From positions 1 to 22,548 of the IMG/VR virus record IMGVR_UViG_3300034418_011173: a stretch of 22,548 nucleotides of DNA, one strand, 5' to 3'. The notes beneath the pieces were generated by a model. The model had not been told where the DNA came from. It was given only the letters and a program-made list of their open reading frames with translations, and made no database searches. Shown here one piece after another: positions 1 through 10,500 of this stretch. A program made the translations under genes and the position numbers. Each line of letters begins with the position of its first letter. Position 1 is the stretch's first letter. This DNA comes from a virus.

Positions 1-877
1 GAAAATTTTGTCTTACTCTAAAGTCTATATTTCCGTTTTGTACTGTATTAGAAATAACACCGTTATTGTTATCAATGCCTAGTGATAGTTCATTGTTTAC
101 ACCTAATCTTAACGCATCTGCATTGCGAATTCTTATTGGATATAGTGTTGAACTTTCTACATCACCTCTTAAAAAATTTGTAGCAGCAACTACATCTTTT
201 CCTATTATTAAATTTTCAGCTTTTTCTGCTACGCCGTGATATTTTACAAAATTTTCTTGTGCATCTGTAGTAGCAAGAACGTCTCCTTGAGATAATGCTA
301 AATTAATTCCTGGTTTAATTTCTTTGCCTACAAATCCTTGTATAGTTTGTTTCGGTGTAAAAGTTTGATTTGATACAATAGCTATTGCATTTTTTTCTAC
401 TTCTAATACAACTACATTATATTCTTTATTATCTGTAGCAACAATCTGTTTTACACTTGCACCAGTAGTCAATCCATCACTAAATTCTGGACCTACTAAA
501 ATCCAGTTACTGCCGTTAAACAAATATAACTGTTGAGAGCTTCTATCTACCCATAAATCACCCGCAGCGCTGTCTGCTACTTCAGGTATTGTTAATGTTT
601 TTTGTAGTCCGCCAGCACTAGAAAATTTTGTACCATCATAAACTTTAAGTTGTTCTACAAAATTATCATACCAAAGTTGCCCTTCTATTGGATTTGTAGG
701 TTCTAAAGGACTAGAAAAATTCTCCAATAATCTTATTAAATCTTCAGCAATTACTTGTCCATAACCAAGTGAGTTTTTACCTGGAATTTTTAAACTAGTT
801 TCAGTGTTAATAGTGTTATCTTCAACTTCTATTGGATTTTTTGCTGTATTATCGGAAAATTCTATAGTATAGGGCAT
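1..877 (-). CDS. Tail-fibre-like virion structural protein, 5' part (3' end beyond left edge)
   Basis: Translating the minus strand from the ATG at 877-875 gives an open frame of 292 codons with no stop up to the left edge, so the C-terminus is missing. The protein begins MPYTIEFSDN. It carries two copies of a short motif: GQLWYD followed by LKVYDGT and GG (about residues 65-90), then GDLWVD followed by LYLFNGSNW and GP (about residues 105-132). This motif is common in fibre or peripheral tail proteins of marine T4-like phages. Later parts are beta-rich and end, as far as seen, in a stretch rich in Gly/Asn. A TGAGGA ribosome-binding sequence at 884-889 lies 6 bases before the ATG, inside the last codons of the preceding gene, whose stop is only two bases upstream. 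The two genes are therefore probably translationally coupled. Role as an adsorption fibre or its base is inferred from motif and position; exact identity is unknown. Confidence 0.72.
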   Translation of the reverse strand, partial: MPYTIEFSDNTAKNPIEVEDNTINTETSLKIPGKNSLGYGQVIAEDLIRLLENFSSPLEPTNPIEGQLWYDNFVEQLKVYDGTKFSSAGGLQKTLTIPEVADSAAGDLWVDRSSQQLYLFNGSNWILVGPEFSDGLTTGASVKQIVATDNKEYNVVVLEVEKNAIAIVSNQTFTPKQTIQGFVGKEIKPGINLALSQGDVLATTDAQENFVKYHGVAEKAENLIIGKDVVAATNFLRGDVESSTLYPIRIRNADALRLGVNNELSLGIDNNNGVISNTVQNGNIDFRVRQNF

Positions 878-879
878 GG

Positions 880-1494
880 TTATTCCTCATTAAATCCTGT
901 TAAACTTTGAATTCGTACAGTATAATCAACTTGTATTAATCGATTTAAACTTTTTTGTACTGGGTGAAAAATTACATGTGTTAACAATCTTCCCTCACCG
1001 TTAGCATCATATGAAACTAAACCTAGTTCATCAAAAATAAAAGTTCCGTCTGTTATTTGAGAATTATCAAATGCATCTTGACCTTCTGGCTCACTATAAT
1101 CTAATAAACAAGATACTAACACATCTGTATAATTTGTACCGCTTACATGTCTAGTTTCTATTTTGTTTCTAAAAGGATCTAAATTATTAACACTGTTGTC
1201 ATCAATAACTTTAACATAAGTTTGGTTGTAAAGACTTGCGTTAGTACCTGTGCTGTTTGGCGTTAAGTATGTGATAATACCTGTAGGATCGACATTAGTT
1301 CCGCCGTTACCGAATGCCATTTGATATATAAATCCATCACCATTGTTACCAATACTTTCAGCTAAACTAATGCTCATGTTTTCGTAATGTATAGCATTGC
1401 GCTTATTAATTAATATTTCGCCAGAGTCTGGGTCATGAATTTTTATGTGACCCTCAATGTGCACTCCGTTAAAATCCTTCATACTATCATTCAT
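880..1494 (-). CDS. Conserved structural protein of 204 aa, probably tail or baseplate-associated
   Basis: The protein opens with an HIEGHIKIHDPDSGEIL segment, followed by KRNAIHYENMS (about residues 32-42) and MAFGNGGTNVDPTG (about residues 59-72). I associate this pattern with small structural proteins next to fibre genes in marine T4-like phages, but I cannot give it a T4 gene number. It has no signal peptide, membrane segment or visible catalytic motif. The start at 1494 is preceded by TTAGGAT, a usable ribosome-binding sequence; Met5 at 1482 is a possible alternative. A late-promoter-like box lies about 20 bases upstream, so the gene probably leads its own late transcript with the fibre-like gene that follows two bases after its stop. 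In T4 the slots after gp7 hold gp8 and gp9, so a baseplate connector role is plausible. It is much shorter than T4 gp8 (334 aa), and homology is not shown. Confidence 0.7.
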   Translation of the reverse strand: MNDSMKDFNGVHIEGHIKIHDPDSGEILINKRNAIHYENMSISLAESIGNNGDGFIYQMAFGNGGTNVDPTGIITYLTPNSTGTNASLYNQTYVKVIDDNSVNNLDPFRNKIETRHVSGTNYTDVLVSCLLDYSEPEGQDAFDNSQITDGTFIFDELGLVSYDANGEGRLLTHVIFHPVQKSLNRLIQVDYTVRIQSLTGFNEE

Positions 1495-1513
1495 TTTAAT
1501 ATCCTAATAATTA

Positions 1514-1521
1514 TATTTATC
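1514..1521 (-). promoter_or_regulatory. T4-type late promoter box, GATAAATA
   Basis: The minus strand reads GATAAATA in the 34-base gap between the stop of the giant gene (1529) and the ATG of the 204-aa gene (1494). It matches the NATAAATA form reported for late promoters of T4-like cyanophages and differs from T4 TATAAATA only at the first base. Its distance fits a very short leader that still contains the ribosome-binding sequence at about 1500-1506. No start-site data are available. Confidence 0.6.
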
Positions 1522-1528
1522 TGACCTT

Positions 1529-4500
1529 TTACTTGAATACATTTTGTAAAAATATTGCAGGCGCAGTATTACTAGTTGCTAAAGTTTTACCTTCTTCATA
1601 CCAAAGCATGCCTTTTTTACGAATTACAAGTATTTTTACATTTTCAGGAGGTGTATTTTCTAAACGTAAAGTATTACTGTTTACTACAGTAAATTCTGCC
1701 GAAACTTCCTCGTCACCTTCGGGTGAATCTTTTGCGATAGAGTCTACTATATTACCTTCATTATCGGTGTATTCAAATCTATATTTGTCTATTGCATTTT
1801 TGCGTAATCTAGTACCTGCAACAAAAACTTCAAACTCTGTTTCGTCTGTTGGTGTAAAATCTAACTCATATTCATTTGAAGTACCATCAGCTGTAAACAT
1901 TGTAGTAGTTATTTCGTCTTTGTAAGGTATTGTATGCTCTGCATTAATATACAGTACTTGTTGATTCTTGCTATGCAAGACAGGTGTACCTGTTCCTAAA
2001 GTACCACGCCGCAACTGTGATAATACATTGCCATCTCTTACAAAATATTCTATACGTTCGCCATCAATCCAAATCACACCAGGTTTATCGTTAACACCTG
2101 GTGTAGGTAATAAATCTGCAGATTTTAACACAAGTTTTTTATCATACCAATTTAAATCATCTGCTAGCATGTATTTTTGACTTTCGGTAATAGCAGAAAA
2201 TGTTGTTCTATTTAAAATGTCTTTAAATTGTTGCCAACTAAATTGTTGCTGTCTAGGTCCAGCTGCAAAATGTATTACTAAAAACTCGTCATCTACATCA
2301 ACGCTTGTTAACAAATTAACAAATGTTTTTGTAGAATCCAACAAGTAATCTACGTTAGGAGTTAAGAACTGATTATTTTTTGCAATCCAAACGTATTGAG
2401 CATCATACGCTTCTACAGAAAGTTGTATTTTTTTATTCCAAATATTTGCTAATTTTTTATACTCTTTACTATTTACAGGAATTCCTGTTGTTGACTTTAC
2501 TGTAATTCTATTTCGTAATATCCCTTGATGAACAAAATTATCAAATGAATATATTTTTATTACATCATTTTCTGCATATACATTACTAAATGTAACTGTA
2601 GTATTATCAACTTCAAAAACATCACCATTGAAATTACCAAATTGATATTCAGCATTGTGACGTAAATATACCTTTAATTGCTCTCCTGCTATAACAGTAA
2701 AGACTGTTTCGTTAATAGTAATTTTTCCTTCTTCTGGTATCCAAGTAAATTCTTCATTGTAGATTAATTCTTTATCTTCAACAAAAACTTCTAATTGATA
2801 GCCAGGAACATTACCTAAGTCAATTTGCTGATTATCTAAACTATACTCATACACATTATTTTGTAATGTAAATTCTTCATAGTAGCCCGGATCTAATACT
2901 TGATCATTCACTGTAACAACCGTATTCCACTCTGCTAAATCAATACCATCACTATTTGACGTTATCGGATATGATATCGAGTTACCGTCAGCTATAAAAG
3001 TTTCTACATTTATTTGACTATAATTTATAGTTTCGCTAGGACTAAAAATACTGTATTGAATAGTAGCATCTTCTATGATTGGTTCAGCAAAATTAATAAT
3101 TGTAAAATCTTTACCGTCATTTAATATTTGATGGTCAGCTGCTATTCCGTTAATAGATACAATACTTTGTAAATTTTCTACATATGGCACATCTGTGATA
3201 ATGTTAATTGTACTACCATCGCTTATAAATGTTTCAGATGCTAAAATATCTGATCCACCAGGGGTAAAATTACTAATATGAATAATTTCACCTGTAGAAG
3301 GTGCTGTGTTAAATTCTACAGTAGAATTAATAAAACTAACAGAATAATCATCACTATCTACTATATTGCCATTGTTTCGTACAATTATTTGATTTGTTGT
3401 AAATAGATTTCCATTAATTGCAAATTCTGTTGTAATATTATCGCCGTAATGAATGTCAGACGATATAACACTAGATCCGTTATTTGTTTTTTGCTGTACA
3501 ATAATATTTAATGTATCTAAAACTTGTCCTGGTACATGTTCTTCTACACTACCACTTGTAGTTGGCGTAACAAAATTATCGCCGTCTATAGTAATATCGT
3601 TAGCAAGAATACCTTGCGCATTTCCATACGATAGCTCACCGCCTGATATTTTTGTATCTAAACTATCAGGCATCGGAGCAAACGTACCATCACTTGAGGT
3701 TTTTCTAATTATAAGTGTATCGCCTTGACTCACTTTTATTTCTGCAAAATTAGAAGCATTTGGCATTCTAAATTCGTCTAAGTAGAGTGTCTGCGTAACT
3801 CCGTCGCCAACTAGAGATTCCATTATTGCATTAGGATTATCTACAACAGTTGATCCATCATAATTAGTATCATCTAATCTTACATTATTAAGATATACGT
3901 TATACACTACGCCATTTTCTAATGGTTTTGATAAAGTTATCTCTGTTGTAGATCCGTCAAAGTTAAAAATCTCATCTTCGTTTGTGTTTACATATGCATC
4001 CCATGCACTATTAAACCAAACATCGTTGTCCCATCCTTTTATATTGTCAAATTCTAATCCTTTAACTTCTACACCACCGTAATCTACTCCCAACATTAAC
4101 TGCGATAGTTCTTTACCTTTTCCATCTGTTATAGGCGTATATACTTTTCCTATTCTATCAGCAGCATTAAGCATATCAATGTTTTTGTTGTATTCTACTC
4201 TAACGTCAACATTAGAATCTATAGGAGTAGTAGTAGTAATTTGGCCTAAAAGTCTTGTATAACCTTTACTAGTATCTTCTACGTTTTCATACGAGTATTC
4301 GCTTGATAGTAGTTCTATATTATCAGCAAATACTTTAATGTTCGTTAGTGTTAAATCCATAGGCCAATTTAGATCATACACTAAATTAGATCCGCTAGCT
4401 ACAAAATTTTCTACAACAGATAATTGTGTAACAACGTAGTTACTTGAAGTTCTATCAAATTTTATTTTGCTTTTAAGTGATCTTACTTTACTATTGCCTA

Positions 4501-7500
4501 TTTCAATACTAATTTTTGCAGGATATCCTTCATCTGTTAAGTTTGAAATTAATTGCACATCAGGCACAGACAAATATCCACTGCCTGGATTTATAATTTC
4601 ACATTTTTTTAGTTTACCATTTGTGCCTATATAAGTTTTAATTTCTGCACCAGACCCTGTTTCACTAAACAAATTAACTACCGGAGGTGTTCTATAACCA
4701 GATCCAGGATCTACAATTTTTACAGATATTACTTCAAAACTACAATTGTCTATCCAATTTTTGTTAGGATATGCCGATACAAAACGATTATCTACTTCTA
4801 CAGAGTTATTAACAAATTTTGTTTTTGGAACTACAATTGCATTAGTTTCTTCGTCATATACTACGCCTAAATCAAAATCACTTATCATTGATCTAGCTTT
4901 TTCTAATCTATCATAGTTACTTACATATTCTCTAATTTTACTTTTGTAAGGTTTTACTTCTTCTATATATTCTTCATAACTTGGAAGATTATCATTATTA
5001 AAAGTAATGTCTTTACGTAAACTACCTACGTTATGTTTTGCTTTTATAAAGCTAGTTTTAAATAACCAATCAACATTATTTTGTTCACTTAAAATATATC
5101 TTATACTCGCAAAGAACAATTTATTAAATTGATTTAAAAGATCATTTACAAAAATATTGTTTTTAATTGCATACAGAATAATTCTTAATTCGAAAATAGG
5201 AATAAAGTCATATAATTTGATATCAAAACTATTACTGTCATAACCAAACGGTAACGGTCTAAACAATCTATCTGATAGTTGTATTGTACCGTTTTGTCGT
5301 CCTATAGTTTCATAATCTAAAGTATAATCTAAACTATTTGTTGTGTCTACTCTTTTAAGTAACAACCAGCCGCCACTACCAACATTTTGTATTTTAACTG
5401 TTTGGCCAAATCCTATATTAGCTGTATATAGTTCGTGGGTATTTTTTATTATGTGATTAATTTCTACATTTGAATTCAATCCTTCAGCATACCAATCAGC
5501 ATAATCCCAATATAAAGTAGTATCATATTTTTGTGTTACTATTCTACTCCATTCATTAACAACTGTATCTCTTTCGTATATACTCCATTTGTTACTTACT
5601 TTTATATCGTTGTTAACTAATACTCTATATCCTCGTACAACAGCAATAGTGTCTTTATTATAATTTTCGCCTGGCTCTTCAATTACTACTGATGTAACTT
5701 TGCCAATGCTATCTATTGTTGTACTTAATACTGCGCCAAAGCCTTGACCTGCTACTGTAATTGTAGGTGCTCTTTTATAACCTCTTCCTTGATCAACAAT
5801 AGTTGTTCTTACAATTTTACCATTTTCGATAGACAAGGAAATCCTAGCACGTTTTAGTTTATCTGTTTTAATATCTGCTAAATCATCATATATGTCTACT
5901 ATTTGGTCGTATTCATTTGTATCAACTGTAGGAGCAGGATCTTTATCCAATAAAGGTGATAGATCTTTGTTATCTACAATTAAATTATCCTTCAAAACAT
6001 AATTTATTCTTTCTACAACTTGTTTTAACGCTTCATTTCTATTTACAAACCATGACTGCCTGGGGGTAAACAAATTACCATACTTATATTTGTTAGGTAT
6101 TGCAGGATCAGGCACCGGTCTTTGATAGTCATCATACCCGATTAAACTGTCAAACCATTTTAATATTACGTCGTCATTAGGTTGACTTGTTTCTAGATTT
6201 TCTGTTGTAATTTCATATTGAATGTGTGTTTTATTATTTTCACCGCCAGTATTGTACGTTTGCACACTTAAGACTATATCGTCACTTGTTAAATATTGTT
6301 GGACATTATTAAGTAAAAATGTGTTTCCATTTATAAATGAAACAAATTCTATACCAGCACTTACTGGATTAGAAATAATTTTTTCTATATCTGTGATGTT
6401 TAAATTTCTACCTTCTAGATTTGGTACTGTTGAGCTACGGCGTACCCAGAAATAATATCTTGCAACAAAACTTCTACTTACAGGATCATATTTCTGCTTA
6501 GTTACATAGGCGTTGTTTCCATATTTAGAAATACCACTAGCAATTCTTCTTTCAGATACTGCAACATCATGATCTAACGGTAGGAGAGTACTTTCGATCC
6601 ACTCATAAACTGTTACAGTACTATCAGGAAGTAATTTATTCCAAGTTTGTGCATTATATACTAAATCGTTTTGATATGAATTATAAAACGATGTTTCTTT
6701 TATATCCCACCAAACTTTACCAACGTGCTCAGGTCCCCATGGTATACCTGTATCAAAAATGATATCTTTGTCTTGTTTTTTAAGAGCAGCAATTATTTTG
6801 ACATTATAAACTGCTGGATCATCAGGTGTTTTAAAACTAATTTCCTGTTCTGCAATACCTGCAATTTTTCCTTGCTGCGGATCTATATAATCTAGATATT
6901 TTATTATACTATTTGTTCTAGTATTGTATAAGAATACTTTTTTAATTTTATTTACATCAACTGTATCCTGTAATGATCTTTTCATAGACCACATTGAATT
7001 ATTAATAGGATCAGTTAGTTTAAAGTTGTAAATTTCTCCTACACTATTGTTTTCGTCTTCATCTACAACTTTTACAGCATTTGAGAAATATATGTTATTT
7101 TTCTTTAACACCATGCGTTTTCCAAAATCAGGAATTACATTATCTGTAGCCATTAATTTTTGAGATAATAAAAACTCTCCGTCTAAATTATCATATACAT
7201 AGACTATGCCTTGATTTAAATTAGCATATGCAAAATTTGTAAATCCTAAATCAAACGTTGTTGAATTATTATCATATGTTGTATCAATTATAGAATCTGC
7301 ATTCTTGGCATACACTGCTAATCTTTCACCATCGAAGTCAATTTCAGTTGCAAACTGCTCATTTTTTAGATAATTTGCATTTTCTAATGTATCTATTAAT
7401 TCAAAAATACCATTTATTTGCTTATATATTAATACTCTACCTTCATTTGCCCTAACTGTATCATTGAGAGGCTCATTTACTGCAATAAACATACCATTAC

Positions 7501-10500
7501 CACTGATCGCAACCTTAGTCGCGAAACCAGAAACAGTACTATCAACTATATTAGTAGAATCATCACCAGTGCCAATAGTTTGACTTAATTGATATAAGCC
7601 ATCTATATTTCTATAAACTACTACAGCAGAAGGTTTGTCTAAATAAGTTACACGAGCTACTAAAACTTCGCCATTGTCACTAACATCAAAACTAGAACCA
7701 AATGTTTCTAGTAATTCTTGATTAAGAATTGTGCTATAATCTACACTGTCGTTAATAACAACTGTGCCTGTATTGTTAGGTATAAAACCTACATAATCTA
7801 TAAATTCAGAATTCTCTATCCAGTCGTTTATATCAAACGGTTTTGGCACTAAGTTTGTTTTTGCTGTGTATAATGACCCATTAGGATCATCTAGATATAT
7901 TACATCTCCAGTTCTGTAGTTTAATGTTTCGTCAAATGCACCTTTATATTTTTTAAACTTAGAAAATTCCCAATTATAAGTTTCTGAATCTGCACTACCA
8001 TTATTTACAAAATATATTTTTCCCGGTAATATTGTGTCTTCATTTCCTTTTGCACCTACAAATGCTTTATACAAATCATTGTTTCTTCTTATTTTTACAT
8101 TCGAACCTAAATGTCTGTTTGATTGTCTGTCAGTAACTGTGTAATGTCCTAGTAGTTCAAATCCTTGACCTAGTATTTTGTAAACTGAATACATGCCTTC
8201 ATTAATAAAATCGCTTGCTGTTCCATTTACGTCTGCTGGAATATTAAAAACTTCTTGCCAAAAGTTGTTAACTACTGACGGCGCTTCATTTATTATAGGA
8301 CTACCTGTAATTTCTCTATCTGTGTAAACCCAATATTCTGCTCCTATTAATTCATTTTGCCCGGTGTAAGGTATTTCAAAAACACCAACTGTAAAACTTA
8401 CTGTGTTTTCAAATATTAAAAGTTTTCCAATGTTTAACGTATCTTGTCCGAGACTTACAGAGTTTACTACACCTATTTCTCGATCAATTTGATATACAGG
8501 ACTAGGATCATCCGGTATTGCTAAAAATTCTATTGCAGCAGAGTCGGCAAAGTTTGCACCTTTACTCCACAACCCTGTTGTATTTTTTACAAATAATTTT
8601 ACATTAATACCGTTGCGCTCTACAAACTTTACAATTGCTGTTGCATTTGTATTTTTATCTCTTATGGTCTGTCCTATTTTAGGCTGATATGGCTCTCCAA
8701 GTACTGTAAACTTGGTAAATTCTATGTTAATATACCCGTCCCAAATGTCAACAATTTTATGTGCTTTGTTAAATTGAGATAGTGATAATCCTATTTCTGC
8801 TGTACTATTAGTAACCCCGTTTGTGTAATTAGGAAGTTGATTTGCAAATAAATTAACTTCATCATTAATAGAAACTGTATCAGAAAAATCTTTAGGTACT
8901 CTTACTGCAAATCTAGTATCTAAAATTTCTCCGTTCTCATCGTCGGCGTTAGGGAAACCTTCATTACTAAACACTTTTACATATGAATTTAGATTATTTT
9001 CGCTATCAACACTTGTATTATTATAATCATAAATGTTATAATATAAGTTGCTGCTAGTTGAATCATCGCTAATATCTACATACACCAACCCTCTGCCTTC
9101 GTCAGTAAAAGTAGATGATGTATTAACTGTGTAAGTTGGTGTTTCAATATACCAAAAACCACCATATGCATCCGAAACACTGTCTAGTTGCTTCTCAAAG
9201 TCGCCAATAAATTCACCTGTTTGTGAGAAAAACAGTGATCCTGCAGAATTAAATGTTCCTACAACGTTTCCTAAGTACACAATATATTTGTCTTCGTCAT
9301 TAGAAGCAACATATTCCACTGTACCTGATCCAGTAGCTGATTGAACCAAATCGCCTTCTTGCGGCGCATTAGTTATACTAACAAAATATAAAGTTACATC
9401 AACTGATTTTCTTATTACGTGTTGAGAATTAAAAAATGTGTCATCAATACCTGCATATTCGTTATTAAACGGCACGGTTGATACTAAAGGATCTTGGTCT
9501 TGATACGCTTTTGATATAGTATTCCAATTAAACTTTACTTGATACTCTTCAGCACTTCTAGTATTGTCATAAAGCAGTTTCGGAGCTCGTACTAAAATGT
9601 GATTGACTGGATCAGTAAACGCTATTCTATCTGTATTAGTTCTAAGTGCATAATTGCCCACTATAAAAATAGGAATAGATGCTTGACTGTTGTCATCTAG
9701 CGGAATAATATTATTAGCTACAGTATCAAACGTATTAAAGGAATTTCCATCTAATGCAGGCACTAAGCTAAATTGTGCCTGCCATAATCTATCTTTGTAG
9801 TTTACAATATCATCTCGACTATAAGTTGCGCTAGTAGAAAAATTATCTTTATATTTTGTTTTTACATTAGATGCAGTAGGTGAACCTATTATTATATAAG
9901 GTCCAAAAGTATCTACACTACTACCGAATTGCATATTATTTGCAATATTTGTGTCAGGCTCTATAACATCATTAATTACCCAATTAGAGGATAAACTTTT
10001 TCTACTATAAACCCAAACCTTTCCGTCTCCGTTGCCGGGATCGCCTACTGCTAAAAGATTATTATTATTATTTGCTGCTAAACTATATCCGTACGTACCA
10101 CTGTAAGGAGTTTCTGTAAATTTAGGTCCTTGAAACTTTTCAAACAATTCAAACTGGTTATTATTATCTAACACAACCCAATTTTTGTCATTGCCATAAT
10201 TGTCTAACCAAACACTAATATTATCTTCGAATGTTTTTTGAAGTGCATTATTAGCATCAGAAACAGAAGTAAACCTAGTTTTTACTAATTTTGTAATAGA
10301 CGCTTTAATATCATTGCCTATAGGCAATTCTTGGGTAAACTTAATTTCTAAACTATCGTTGTCTTTTTTGGTTACCTGGCCGAAATAATTCACACTAGGA
10401 TCATGTTGAGTATTAGTTAATGTTACAGAGCTATCTGCTAATACTTCGCCTTCGGTCTTGCCAGTTATATAAACATTATTAATACCAATAATATCTCCAA

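Noticed and set aside
10055-10075. ATT/TTA triplet run as a microsatellite
   Set aside because: It encodes a short Asn run in a surface loop of the first propeller-like blade. It is too short to support a claim of phase variation.
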